Below, in pieces: positions 33,311 through 42,141 of a stretch of DNA of 64,000 nt (position 1 is the stretch's first letter; every line of letters starts with the position of its first letter). Origin of the DNA: Flavobacterium cauense R2A-7 (GTDB lineage Bacteria; Bacteroidota; Bacteroidia; Flavobacteriales; Flavobacteriaceae). Where the stretch lies: the NCBI RefSeq assembly GCF_000498475.1, contig NZ_AVBI01000014.1, positions 1 to 64,000 of the forward strand. The letters run 5' to 3'. The translations under genes and the position numbers were made by a program. The notes below the pieces were generated by a model. It did no database searches, was not told the DNA's origin, and was given only the letters and a program-made list of their open reading frames with translations.

Positions 33311-36300
33311 ATGAATAATAAAATGCGTAAGGGTGCTGCTTTAATTTTTGTTTTGTCTGCGGTTGCTCTGACTTTTTTCTGGAACAGAAACAGTAAGGAA
33401 ACATCAATCCCGGAAGCAAAACCAATACTTAAAAAAACGGTTGTACAGACAAATACGACAGTCAAAGAAACGTATGCCGAAAACAAGAAGAGGCCAAAAT
33501 CACAACATTTAAAATCGCTTCCTCTTAAAAAAGAGGTTTTACCTAATACTTATTCCGATAAAGAATTGGATTCCGTAAACAAACTGCGGGAACGCTATTC
33601 TTATATTTTAGAAAATCATCCTATGCGTAAAGCAATGGTTTTGTCAAAAGCGGAACGAAAAAAAATAGGAATGCCGCCAAATGCTTACAACGAGCAGGAT
33701 TGGCTCTACAGTATGAATCCTGTTTTGGGACGTCCGCAACCGGAAGCATTATTTGCACTTAACGACGAATTGACTGAGATGCGCAAAGCGATGAAATCTC
33801 CGGGTGAAGATGCAGATAATCCATGGGAAGAACGCGGACCCAATAACGTAGGAGGAAGAACGCGTGCCTTGCTTTTCGCTCCCGGCTCTACCGTTAAAGT
33901 GTTTGCCGGAGGTGTAAGCGGTGGTTTATGGGTAAACAATGATATCACTTCGGCTGCCACACAATGGCAACGGGTAAACGGCGTTCCGAGTAATCTTTCC
34001 ATAACCTGTATCACCGTGGATCCGAACAATTCGCAGATTATGTATTTGGGTACCGGTGAAGTATATACTTGGGGTTCGGTAAACGGAAACGGTGTATATA
34101 AATCTACCGATGGCGGAAACAATTGGGCACGAATTTTCGGAACACCGGGAGCGAATGTAAATAATAATATTGTGTACATTCAGGATATTATCGCCTGGAA
34201 CAATCCAACAACCAACCAAACGGAAGTTTTCTTTGGCGCCGATGCGATGAACTACAGCGAACAGGTAGCGGCAGGTCCGGGTTGGGCATGGTTGGGTCTG
34301 AATACCATTGGTTTGTACCGCAGCACGGACGGAACAAATTTCGCCCGAATGACGGGTGCTCCTTTCATCGATGGCTCTTCTCGTTTCTATGCACCCAATA
34401 GTTTTGATATCGACATGAACGGGAATCTTTTCATGGGAACAAAATACAATTATACTTACGGAACAGCTGGAGGGATGTTGTTTAAAACATCTAACGGAAG
34501 TGCGTGGACCAATGTAAGGAATTTCGGTACCAACGGAAGGGTGGAAGTAGCGTGTTCCAAAACCACAGCAGGCAAAATGTATGTTTTGTTGGAAGATCGT
34601 GTGGCGGCAGCTGCTCCAGTTAAAATAAAAATGTCTACCGACGGTTTTGCAACAGTAAATACAGCGGTTACGATTCCGACGAGTATCGGAAGACAACCGC
34701 CGGCCGCAAACGATTTTACCCGAGGTCAGAATTTTTACGATTTAATGATAGGGGTTGATCCTACCAATGATGCCAATGTCTTTGTAGGAGGTATTGAGAT
34801 TTTCAAAACCACTAACAGCGGAACTTCCTGGACACAATTAACCGATTGGACCGGAGTAAACGGCGCTTTAGACGGCGTGCATTCCGATCAGCATTGTATG
34901 ACCTTTGCCACAACATCCCGTATGGTTTTCGGAAACGACGGAGGAGTGTATTACAGTAACGATTCGGGAACAACCATTTCAGAACGTAATAACGGTTATA
35001 ACGTGACGCAGTTTTACATGGGGGCGATCAACCAAACCGGTGCAACCCAAAAATTAATGGCGGGCGCTCAGGATAACGGTACGCAATTTATCAATAATGC
35101 ACCGGCTGGGATTTCTGGAGCAACTGAAATTAATGGTGGGGATGGTTGTTGGAATTTTACCGATACCGGAGATCAATACATGATTTCTTCTTACGTGTAC
35201 AACGTTTATAGCCGACACAATATTAATGGCGGATGGGTGTATGATATTGCGAACAATCAAGCCGATGGTGATTTCGTGAATCAGTGCGGTTTGGATAGTG
35301 CTAATGATATTTTATATGCCAATGGTTCTTCCGGTGCCACCTATCAGATTTACAGGTATACACTAGGCGCAGCCAGTACAACAGCAACAGCTACTTTGAG
35401 TAACGCCTTGTTAAATCAGGTGCCGACATTCTTCCGTGTGAATCCTTTTACACCTACAACCTTATTCGTGGGTACGGCTACCGGAAGATTGCTTAAAATT
35501 ACGGGTGCCAACGGTGGTGCTCCGGCATGGTCTTCGGTTGGAGACGCATCTTGGGTAGGTGCGGTGTCCGACATTCGTTTTGGTAACACGACCAACGATA
35601 TTTTTGTAACGTTTCATAATTATGGAGTAACCAGCGTTTGGTATTCTTCCAATGGAGGAACCAGCTGGCAAAATAAGGAAGGCGACTTGCCTAACCTGCC
35701 GGTGAAATGTATTTTACAAAATCCGGGAAATGCAAATGAAGTAATCGTCGGAACCGAATTAGGAGTTTGGAGAACGGCTAATTTTACAGCGGCCAGTCCG
35801 AATTGGGTACAGTCTTATAACGGAATGAGCGATGTAAAAGTAATGTCTTTCGATTATCGCGCCATCGATAAAACTATTTTAGCAGCAACCTTTGGTCGCG
35901 GTATGTTTACCGGTTCTTTCTGGACTTGTGGCGATATAACAACCACTTGGAACGGAGCGGCATGGTCTAACGGAACCCCTTCTAAAAAGAAAGTGGCTAC
36001 CATCAGCGGAAATTACAATACGGCTACCAATGGAAGTTTTACTTGCTGTAGTTTAATTGTTAATGGCGGAAATACGCTTACAATCGGTGCTAATAATTAC
36101 GTGGAAATCACCGGAGATCTAACGGTAAATGCTGCCGGAACGCTAAACGTACTTCATAATGGATCTTTGGTAATGACCAATGATGCCGGAGTGGTGACCA
36201 ATAACGGTACCACAACAATAAACAAAACATCGGCCTCTTTTGACCGTTACGATTATACGTTTTGGTCTTCACCGGTTGCGGCTACCACTATCGGTAATGT

Positions 36301-37585
36301 ATTATCGGGATGGAATCAAGCGGCGATTTACAAGTTAAATGCAGCTAATTTCAGAGACGATAATAATGATACTCGAGATGATAATGGTGATGCATGGGTG
36401 TTTACACCACAGGCTGAAGCGATGACTCCGGGAAGAGGGTATGCTGCAATGGCAGATGTGTCGGGTGTTTTTCCTAGACAGGCCAGTGTGGTTTTCAACG
36501 GGAAAGTAAACAACGGAATTATCAATATTCCGGTAAATCTGAGTTTAGACAATACAAAAAATAACGACGATTTTAATTTAATCGGAAATCCGTATCCGTC
36601 CTCTATCAGTGCTAATGATTTTATCAATGCCAATGCAGGGGTGATTTCAGGAACGCTTTATTTTTGGACGCATGTGGGCAATATGACGGGAGGTCAGTAC
36701 AGTCCGAATGATTTTGCATATTACAATCTTTCCGGAGGAACGGCTACGGCAGCAACCGGAACGGGAAATACCACGCAGCCTAACGGTTTCATTGCTTCGG
36801 GACAAGGGTTTCAGGTAGATGCTTCCGTAAACGGAAATGTTGTTTTCAATAACAGTATGCGAAGTGGGTCCTATGCCAATTCAAATTTTTACAGAAGTGA
36901 AGCAGGTGCCACTATGGAACGCGACAGAATTTGGCTTAACTTGACCAATACTCAAGGCGTTTTCAGTCAGGTGTTAACCGGTTTCTTTTCTGAGGCTACT
37001 TCCGGTGTGGATTATGGTTATGATGGTCCGTATACCAAAACCAATACACCGGCAGCGCTTTATTCCATAATAGAAGGTGAAAAATACAAGATTCAGGGAA
37101 GGGGAGCTTTTGAAGTGAATGATTTTGTAGTATTAGGATTCCAGTCGAATTTTGAAACAACCTATACTATTTCAATCGATATGGTTGAGGGAATCTTAAA
37201 GAATCAGAATGTTTATCTGGAAGACCGACAATTGAATGTTATCCATGATTTGAAAACTTCAGGTTATGTGTTTTCTTCACCAGTGGGAGAATTTAACGAC
37301 CGATTCGTGTTGCGTTTTACCAATGCGACTCTGTCAAATTCCGATTTCGAAGCCGTAACAAATTCGGTGCTGATTTATGCTGATAAAGGTATTAATGTTA
37401 CTTCTTCTTCGGAACAGATTAAGAGTATAACCGTGTATGATGTATCCGGACGGGTAATTGCTGAAAAGAAAAACATCCGTGAAAAAGCAACGGCAGTAAG
37501 TAACATAATGCCTTCGCAAAGTGCCTTAATCGTTAAGGTGATTTTAGAGAACGGACGAGTGGTAACCAAGAAGGTTGTTTATTAA
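33311..37585 (+). CDS. Surface beta-propeller protein (sortilin/BNR type) with T9SS type C sorting signal
   Basis: 1424 residues from the ATG at 33311; the frame extends upstream only through the promoter. A hydrophobic N-terminal segment (about 8-25) serves as signal. Residues ~150-870 contain BNR/VPS10-type propeller blades: repeated STDGGNNWARIF-, STDGTNFARM-, TNSGTSWTQL- and SNGGTSWQNK-like strings. The region from ~877 to the end is the module shared with the preceding gene, ending in the type C sorting signal (ITVYDVSGRVIAEK, MPSQSALIVKV). It is probably a cell-surface glycan- or protein-binding factor; hydrolase activity is not evident. Confidence 0.83.
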   Translation: MNNKMRKGAALIFVLSAVALTFFWNRNSKETSIPEAKPILKKTVVQTNTTVKETYAENKKRPKSQHLKSLPLKKEVLPNTYSDKELDSVNKLRERYSYILENHPMRKAMVLSKAERKKIGMPPNAYNEQDWLYSMNPVLGRPQPEALFALNDELTEMRKAMKSPGEDADNPWEERGPNNVGGRTRALLFAPGSTVKVFAGGVSGGLWVNNDITSAATQWQRVNGVPSNLSITCITVDPNNSQIMYLGTGEVYTWGSVNGNGVYKSTDGGNNWARIFGTPGANVNNNIVYIQDIIAWNNPTTNQTEVFFGADAMNYSEQVAAGPGWAWLGLNTIGLYRSTDGTNFARMTGAPFIDGSSRFYAPNSFDIDMNGNLFMGTKYNYTYGTAGGMLFKTSNGSAWTNVRNFGTNGRVEVACSKTTAGKMYVLLEDRVAAAAPVKIKMSTDGFATVNTAVTIPTSIGRQPPAANDFTRGQNFYDLMIGVDPTNDANVFVGGIEIFKTTNSGTSWTQLTDWTGVNGALDGVHSDQHCMTFATTSRMVFGNDGGVYYSNDSGTTISERNNGYNVTQFYMGAINQTGATQKLMAGAQDNGTQFINNAPAGISGATEINGGDGCWNFTDTGDQYMISSYVYNVYSRHNINGGWVYDIANNQADGDFVNQCGLDSANDILYANGSSGATYQIYRYTLGAASTTATATLSNALLNQVPTFFRVNPFTPTTLFVGTATGRLLKITGANGGAPAWSSVGDASWVGAVSDIRFGNTTNDIFVTFHNYGVTSVWYSSNGGTSWQNKEGDLPNLPVKCILQNPGNANEVIVGTELGVWRTANFTAASPNWVQSYNGMSDVKVMSFDYRAIDKTILAATFGRGMFTGSFWTCGDITTTWNGAAWSNGTPSKKKVATISGNYNTATNGSFTCCSLIVNGGNTLTIGANNYVEITGDLTVNAAGTLNVLHNGSLVMTNDAGVVTNNGTTTINKTSASFDRYDYTFWSSPVAATTIGNVLSGWNQAAIYKLNAANFRDDNNDTRDDNGDAWVFTPQAEAMTPGRGYAAMADVSGVFPRQASVVFNGKVNNGIINIPVNLSLDNTKNNDDFNLIGNPYPSSISANDFINANAGVISGTLYFWTHVGNMTGGQYSPNDFAYYNLSGGTATAATGTGNTTQPNGFIASGQGFQVDASVNGNVVFNNSMRSGSYANSNFYRSEAGATMERDRIWLNLTNTQGVFSQVLTGFFSEATSGVDYGYDGPYTKTNTPAALYSIIEGEKYKIQGRGAFEVNDFVVLGFQSNFETTYTISIDMVEGILKNQNVYLEDRQLNVIHDLKTSGYVFSSPVGEFNDRFVLRFTNATLSNSDFEAVTNSVLIYADKGINVTSSSEQIKSITVYDVSGRVIAEKKNIREKATAVSNIMPSQSALIVKVILENGRVVTKKVVY

Positions 37586-37604
37586 TCGCAAAATATAAAA
37601 TAAG

Positions 37605-37632
37605 AAATCCCGATTTGTATCGGGATTTTTTA
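37605..37632. terminator. Bidirectional intrinsic terminator
   Basis: AAATCCCGAT / ATCGGGATTT stem with a four-base loop and A/T runs on both sides, between converging genes ending at 37585 and 37630. Confidence 0.85.
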
Positions 37633-38502
37633 TTTAGGGAGGTTCAGTTTTTTGTGGGTTCTCACAATGGCCTGCTCGTTTTTGTAATCAATCCATTGTT
37701 GCCCTTTCCATTTGCGCATCAGTTCGTCAAAATGACGCATTACCACGATGTTGTAAACCGCATAATAAAAACTGCTTAGTTTTCGCGGATACGCGCGCAG
37801 ACTCATGGAAAAACCGGGTGTCAGGTATTTCATGTAGTGCCAGTATCCTTCCGGCATGTAGAGCATTTCGCCATGATTTAAATTGCATATCAATCCTTTT
37901 GCCTGTTTTAAGGCCGGCCATTTTTCGAAATCCGGATTGTCGTAATCAATGTCTTCCCTTGAAATCAAGGCGTGCGGCACTTTGTAGAGAAATGGGGTTT
38001 GGTCGGGTGCGAAAAGAATACATTGCTTTTTTCCGTGAAAGTGAAAATGCAGAATATTCGAATAGTCAATGTCGTAATGAATAAAGACTTTCGAATTTTC
38101 ACCGCCAAAGAACAGCATTGGCAACTGCTTGATTAGTTTTAGGCCGATATCGGGCCATATGAAGTCGTTTTGCAGTTGGGGCACCTGTTTCATCAGATTG
38201 TACAAAAAGATGCGGTAATTCGTCGGCTCTGATTGTAATAAGTCGATGTAATCGCTCATTTTCATTTCCGCATGCGCTTCGTTGAAACCGTCGGTATGGG
38301 AAACGGGGCGGTCGTCATACAACGGAACCGTTTTTTCTCCGGCAATGCTTTTGATGTAGTTAAGATTCCATTTCTCGTAAGCCGGCCAATCTGTGGTCAA
38401 TTGCTCAATCACGAGAGGAATTTGCTTTTTTACATAATGGTTGTAAAAATCTTCTTTGGAAATGGTTTTTACACGCGCTATTTCGGTTAACTGTAACTTC
38501 AT
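37630..38502 (-). CDS. JmjC/cupin_8-like 2OG-Fe(II) oxygenase
   Basis: 290 residues. The JmjC-type fold is indicated by HYDIDYSN near residue 143 (HxD metal pair), the Lys-containing GKKQCILFAP strand, and the distal His in HGEMLYMPEGYWHYM near residue 213. The N-terminal IPLVIEQLTTDWPA is the usual opening of cupin_8 proteins. Such bacterial enzymes hydroxylate proteins, including ribosomal proteins, or small molecules. The substrate here is unknown. It stands alone between terminators. Confidence 0.8.
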   Translation of the reverse strand: MKLQLTEIARVKTISKEDFYNHYVKKQIPLVIEQLTTDWPAYEKWNLNYIKSIAGEKTVPLYDDRPVSHTDGFNEAHAEMKMSDYIDLLQSEPTNYRIFLYNLMKQVPQLQNDFIWPDIGLKLIKQLPMLFFGGENSKVFIHYDIDYSNILHFHFHGKKQCILFAPDQTPFLYKVPHALISREDIDYDNPDFEKWPALKQAKGLICNLNHGEMLYMPEGYWHYMKYLTPGFSMSLRAYPRKLSSFYYAVYNIVVMRHFDELMRKWKGQQWIDYKNEQAIVRTHKKLNLPK

Positions 38503-38527
38503 ATTCGGCGATTAAAAGGATTTGCAA

Positions 38528-38560
38528 AAAAAAATGCTCTTAGCGGGGCAGCTAAGAGCA
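38528..38560 (-). terminator. Intrinsic terminator downstream of bioB
   Basis: TGCTCTTAGC pairs exactly with GCTAAGAGCA (ten pairs, six-base loop). On the minus strand nine or more T follow. It sits 66 bases after the bioB stop. Confidence 0.75.
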
Positions 38561-38625
38561 AAGTTAAGAAAAATCTTTAATGTATTGTATAAAGTATTCT
38601 ATGTCAATTAAATGTGGAAAGAAAA

Positions 38626-39714
38626 TTATTTTCCTTTCGCCTGAGCTTCCAGGTTTCTTTCGATTTTGTGTTCCGGACGCGACCATTTTGGTTTTTCGCC
38701 TAACGCCTGGAATTTAGAATCTTCCGCTTCCACGGTTTCCGGCTGCATCAGTTTGATGAATGGTTTCTGAGGCTGTAATCCTAACATTTCAAACATTTTC
38801 ATGTCTTCGTTTACATCCGGGTTTGGTGTGGTTAATAATTTGTCTCCGGCGAAAATCGAGTTCGCTCCTGCAAAGAAACACATCGCCTGTCCTTCTCGCG
38901 ACATTTGGGTTCTTCCTGCAGAAAGACGTACCTGAGTTTCCGGCATCACGATACGGGTTGTAGCAACCATACGGATCATTTCCCAGATTTCTACCGGTTT
39001 TTCGTCTTCCATTGGAGTACCTTCTACGGCCACCAAAGCATTGATTGGCACCGATTCCGGTTGTGGGTTTAAAGTCGACAGGGCAACTAACATTCCCGCA
39101 CGGTCTTCGATGCTTTCTCCCATTCCGATGATTCCGCCACTACAAACCGTAACATTCGTTTTACGAACATTTTCAATGGTTTGCAAACGGTCTTCGAATC
39201 CTCTGGTGGAGATTACTTCTTTATAATAGTCTTCGGAAGTGTCTAAATTGTGGTTGTAGGCATACAATCCTGCTTCTGCCAAACGGTGTGCTTGGTTTTC
39301 GGTTAGCATTCCTAAAGTACAACATACTTCCATGTCTAACTTGTTGATGGTACGCACCATTTCCAAAACCTGATCGAATTCCGGTCCGTCTTTTACGTTT
39401 CTCCAGGCGGCACCCATACATACGCGGGACGATCCTCCTGATTTTGCACGCAAGGCTTGTGCTTTTACCTGTGAAACCGACATTAAGTCGTTGCCTTCGA
39501 TATCGGTATGATAACGTGCGGCTTGCGGACAATACCCGCAATCTTCCGGGCAACCGCCTGTTTTGATGGATAATAAAGTAGAAACCTGCACTACATTCGG
39601 GTCGTGATTTACACGGTGAACGGAAGCGGCTTCGTAAAGCAAATCCATTAAAGGTTTATTGTATATCGCAATGATTTCTTCTTTGGTCCAATTGTGTCTA
39701 GTTGTTGTACTCAT
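38626..39714 (-). CDS. bioB: Biotin synthase
   Basis: 362 residues. The radical-SAM CxxxCxxC cluster is GGCPEDCGYCPQ near residues 53-63. Other BioB-typical blocks are CMGAAWRN near 100, EVCCTLGM near 130, YNHNLDTSEDYY near 153, SGGIIGMGE near 190 and the Arg in VRLSAGR near 262 that binds the second (2Fe-2S) cluster. It inserts sulfur into dethiobiotin, the last step of the pathway. The gene stands 11 kb from bioD/bioA on the opposite strand with its own promoter, so it is not in the main biotin operon. Confidence 0.95.
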   Translation of the reverse strand: MSTTTRHNWTKEEIIAIYNKPLMDLLYEAASVHRVNHDPNVVQVSTLLSIKTGGCPEDCGYCPQAARYHTDIEGNDLMSVSQVKAQALRAKSGGSSRVCMGAAWRNVKDGPEFDQVLEMVRTINKLDMEVCCTLGMLTENQAHRLAEAGLYAYNHNLDTSEDYYKEVISTRGFEDRLQTIENVRKTNVTVCSGGIIGMGESIEDRAGMLVALSTLNPQPESVPINALVAVEGTPMEDEKPVEIWEMIRMVATTRIVMPETQVRLSAGRTQMSREGQAMCFFAGANSIFAGDKLLTTPNPDVNEDMKMFEMLGLQPQKPFIKLMQPETVEAEDSKFQALGEKPKWSRPEHKIERNLEAQAKGK

Positions 39715-39735
39715 ACATCATTAGTTTGTTCGGTT

Positions 39736-39743
39736 CAAAAATA
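39736..39743 (-). promoter_or_regulatory. bioB: TAnnTTTG -7 element for bioB
   Basis: Minus strand TATTTTTG, 21 bases upstream of the bioB ATG. Confidence 0.5.
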
Positions 39744-39792
39744 GGCAATTAGGAACGAAGTAAAAAATTTTGTTGAAGGGGGATTGTCGGAA

Positions 39793-39822
39793 ATAAAAAA
39801 ACCTCTCATTGCTGAGAGGTTT
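39793..39822 (-). terminator. Intrinsic terminator of tRNA-Leu
   Basis: AACCTCTCA / TGAGAGGTT stem with T-run on the minus strand, starting three bases past the tRNA 3' end. Confidence 0.8.
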
Positions 39823-39824
39823 AG

Positions 39825-39904
39825 TACCCGGAGTGGGAATCGAACCCACACACCTAAGTACACGAGTTTGAGTCGTGCGCGTCTACCAATTCCGCCATCC
39901 GGGC
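39825..39904 (-). tRNA. tRNA-Leu, anticodon CAA
   Basis: On the minus strand: acceptor GCCCGGA pairing with TCCGGGT, discriminator A, D-arm with GGTAGACGC, anticodon stem CACGA/TCGTG around loop CTCAAAC (anticodon CAA), a long variable arm typical of class II tRNAs, and a T-arm GTGGGTTCGATTCCCAC. CCA is not encoded, as usual in Bacteroidota. It decodes UUG. Confidence 0.93.
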
Positions 39905-40043
39905 TAATGGATTGGATGGTTCTTTTAAATTTTTTAGAAAAATTAATTAAAGATAAGCCATCCGGGCGTTTTTGCTGGATGTTTTACTTACTAATTTTTA
40001 GAAAAAATTAATTAAAGTTGTGCCATCCGGGCAAATGAAGAAT
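39894..40043 (-). repeat. Tandem repeats of the tRNA-Leu 5' end and its flank
   Basis: The first 11 bases of the tRNA (GCCCGGATGGC on the minus strand) occur three times: in the tRNA at 39894-39904 and as stubs at 39957-39967 and 40022-40032. Each stub is followed (minus strand) by a similar spacer with CTTTAATTAATTTTTCTAAAAA. Period is about 64 bases. No tRNA body remains behind the stubs. Confidence 0.75.
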
Positions 40044-40159
40044 AGAATTCGATGTTTGGAAAACCAGTGAAGAATCTATTTTTCAAATTCAAATAAATCT
40101 GTTTTCAAAAAAGCTAAAACAAAAACATCTGAACAATTGATTGTTTCAATTTGTGGGTG

Positions 40160-40187
40160 CAAATGTAAATAAAAATTCTTCAAACAA
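40160..40187 (-). promoter_or_regulatory. Candidate promoter for tRNA-Leu
   Basis: Minus strand TTG (plus 40185-40187), 17-base spacer, then TACATTTG (plus 40160-40167). The transcript would run about 250 bases through the repeated stubs before reaching the tRNA. Confidence 0.5.
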
Positions 40188-40207
40188 TCAAAAAATAAAA
40201 GAAAAAA

Positions 40208-40241
40208 TTGCTTTCAGAGTTGAATTTAATTTCTAAATTTG
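40208..40241 (+). promoter_or_regulatory. prs: Promoter for prs-rplY
   Basis: TTG at 40208-40210, 23-base spacer, TAAATTTG at 40234-40241, giving a leader of about 46 bases. The 40033-40292 interval otherwise shows only AT-rich sequence. Confidence 0.6.
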
Positions 40242-40292
40242 CACCTCGTTAACGCGACACAACACTAACTAACTACATAACAACGAATTAAA

Positions 40293-41234
40293 ATGTCACA
40301 CATTGAACCGGAAGCAAAGATATTTGCATGTTCACAAAGTGTCTATCTTGCTGAGAAAATAGCAGCACATTACGGTGTGGAGCTGGGCAAGGTAACGTTC
40401 TCAAAATATAGTGATGGCGAGTTTCAGCCGTCTTTTGAAGAGTCAATCCGCGGATTACGCGTGTTTTTAGTTTGCTCGACATTTCCAAGCGCCGACAATT
40501 TGATGGAGCTTTTGTTGATGATTGATGCAGCTAAACGAGCTTCGGCCCGACACATTACCGCTGTAATTCCGTATTTCGGATGGGCGCGTCAGGACCGAAA
40601 AGACAAACCGAGAGTGCCGATAGGAGCAAAACTGGTAGCCAAATTATTGGAAACCGCAGGAGCTACAAGAATCATGACGATGGATTTACACGCCGATCAG
40701 ATTCAGGGCTTCTTCGAAAAACCGGTAGACCACCTGTTTGCCTCAACCATTTTCCTTCCGTATGTGAGAAGTTTAAATTTAGAGAATTTAACGATTGCAT
40801 CACCGGATATGGGTGGTTCTAAAAGAGCTTATGCGTATTCTAAATTTTTAGAATCCGATGTGGTAATCTGTTACAAACAAAGAAAAGCGGCTAACGTAAT
40901 TGATACAATGGAGCTGATCGGAGATGTAAGAGGAAGAAATGTGATTTTGGTAGACGATATGATCGACACCGGAGGCACCTTGGCAAAAGCAGCCGACATG
41001 ATGATGGAAAGAGGTGCGTTAAGCGTGAGAGCAATTTGTACGCACGCGATTTTATCCGGAGGCGCTTACGAAAAAATTGAAAACTCACAAATTAAAGAGT
41101 TAATAGTTACCGATTCGATTCCTTTGAAACAACAAAGCGAAAAGATTAGAGCGATAAGTTGTGCGCCACTATTTGCAGAAGTAATGCACATGGTGCAAAA
41201 CAACAACTCAATCAGCGGTAAATTTTTAATGTAG
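40293..41234 (+). CDS. prs: Ribose-phosphate pyrophosphokinase
   Basis: 313 residues, the usual length. Signature blocks are KVTFSKYSDGEFQPSFEESIRG near residue 28 (ribose-5-phosphate region), YFGWARQDRKDKPRVPI near 92 (flexible ATP loop), MDLHADQIQGFF near 128 and the PRPP-binding VILVDDMIDTGGTL near 217. It makes PRPP for nucleotide, histidine and tryptophan synthesis. It is followed 27 bases later by rplY, an arrangement common in Bacteroidota and other bacteria. Confidence 0.94.
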   Translation: MSHIEPEAKIFACSQSVYLAEKIAAHYGVELGKVTFSKYSDGEFQPSFEESIRGLRVFLVCSTFPSADNLMELLLMIDAAKRASARHITAVIPYFGWARQDRKDKPRVPIGAKLVAKLLETAGATRIMTMDLHADQIQGFFEKPVDHLFASTIFLPYVRSLNLENLTIASPDMGGSKRAYAYSKFLESDVVICYKQRKAANVIDTMELIGDVRGRNVILVDDMIDTGGTLAKAADMMMERGALSVRAICTHAILSGGAYEKIENSQIKELIVTDSIPLKQQSEKIRAISCAPLFAEVMHMVQNNNSISGKFLM

Positions 41235-41261
41235 TATTTTATTAATATTTAAATAGTTCAA

Positions 41262-41870
41262 ATGAAATCAATTACGATTAAAGGATCAGAAAGAGAAAGC
41301 GTGGGCAAAGCTTCAACAAAAGCGGTACGTAATGCTGGAATGGTTCCTTGCGTGTTATACGGAGGAGATCAACCAGTACATTTCTCAGCAGAGGAAAAAG
41401 CATTTAAAAACTTGGTTTACACTCCAAACGTACACACTGTAGTGATTGAGTTGGAAGGCGGAAAATCATTCAACGCTATTCTTCAGGACATTCAGATTCA
41501 TCCGGTATCTGATAAAATCTTACACATGGATTTTTATCAATTACACGATGACAAAGAAATTACTATGGAAGTACCGGTGAAAGTTACAGGAACTTCTCCA
41601 GGGGTACTTTTAGGAGGTGTTTTACGTCTTAACCAACGTAAATTAAAAGTAAGAGCTTTACCGGCAAATTTACCTGACTTCGTAGAAGCAGACATTACAC
41701 CATTAGAAATGGGTAACAAATTGTATGTGACTAAAATCCCTACAAACAACTTCCGTTTATTACACCCAGACAACACTGTAGTGTGTCAGGTGAGAATCTC
41801 TCGTGCTGCAATGAAAGCTGCTCAAGAAGCTGCAAAAGCAGAAAAAGGTGGAGGAAAAAAGAAAAAATAA
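41262..41870 (+). CDS. rplY: 50S ribosomal protein L25 (general stress protein Ctc form)
   Basis: 202 residues: an N-terminal 5S-rRNA-binding L25 domain ([19 protein letters not shown], then VPCVLYGG near residue 30 and HMDFYQL near 88) followed by the CTC beta-domain ([16 protein letters not shown] near 105), ending in a Lys-rich tail of the kind seen in L25 of this group. It is therefore the long TL5/CTC version. It sits between prs and pth, the standard neighbours. A terminator follows 20 bases downstream. Confidence 0.93.
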   Translation: MKSITIKGSERESVGKASTKAVRNAGMVPCVLYGGDQPVHFSAEEKAFKNLVYTPNVHTVVIELEGGKSFNAILQDIQIHPVSDKILHMDFYQLHDDKEITMEVPVKVTGTSPGVLLGGVLRLNQRKLKVRALPANLPDFVEADITPLEMGNKLYVTKIPTNNFRLLHPDNTVVCQVRISRAAMKAAQEAAKAEKGGGKKKK

Positions 41871-41892
41871 TTTCTATATTTTTCAATATCAC

Positions 41893-41922
41893 GAAAGTCC
41901 CGATGTATTCGGGACTTTTTTT
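41893..41922 (+). terminator. Intrinsic terminator after rplY
   Basis: AAAGTCCCGA and TCGGGACTTT form a strong stem, followed by T7 on the plus strand. Confidence 0.85.
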
Positions 41923-41978
41923 ATGTGTTTTTTTACCGATGTTGGTTTACCTCAGGTTTGCAGATTTTTATTTTTAGT

Positions 41979-42076
41979 AGGAGCGAATCGCTCGGGCTTT
42001 ATTAGGGATCCTTATTCCCGCTTTCCGTTCTTCCCGATGAAAAATCGGGAGCCACTCCAATCGGGGCTATTGGAGT
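41979..42076. repeat. Dispersed REP-like intergenic element, copy 2
   Basis: Starts with AGGAGC, then CCCGCTTTCCGTTCT, a centre CTTCCCGAT...ATCGGGAG forming a hairpin, then AGCCACT and AATCGGGGCTA. It shares the ends and order of the copies at 9.8 and 59.2 kb but has another central palindrome and a short insertion on the left. Confidence 0.65.
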
Positions 42077-42129
42077 ATCGGTATTGAATTTTTGGAAACA
42101 TTTTTAATTTTCAAATTCACAAATTACAT

Positions 42130-42137
42130 TACTTTTG
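42130..42137 (+). promoter_or_regulatory. pth: TAnnTTTG element just before pth
   Basis: TACTTTTG ends five bases before the ATG at 42142. If this is the -7 element, the mRNA would begin at about the ATG. Confidence 0.4.
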
Positions 42138-42141
42138 CGCT

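Noticed and set aside
38528..38560. Riboswitch or regulatory RNA after bioB
   Set aside because: The perfect stem followed by a T-run is simply an intrinsic terminator, and it lies downstream of the gene.
39894..40043. CRISPR-like array
   Set aside because: The period of 64 bases comes from copies of a tRNA 5' end with similar, not unique, spacers. No cas genes are present.
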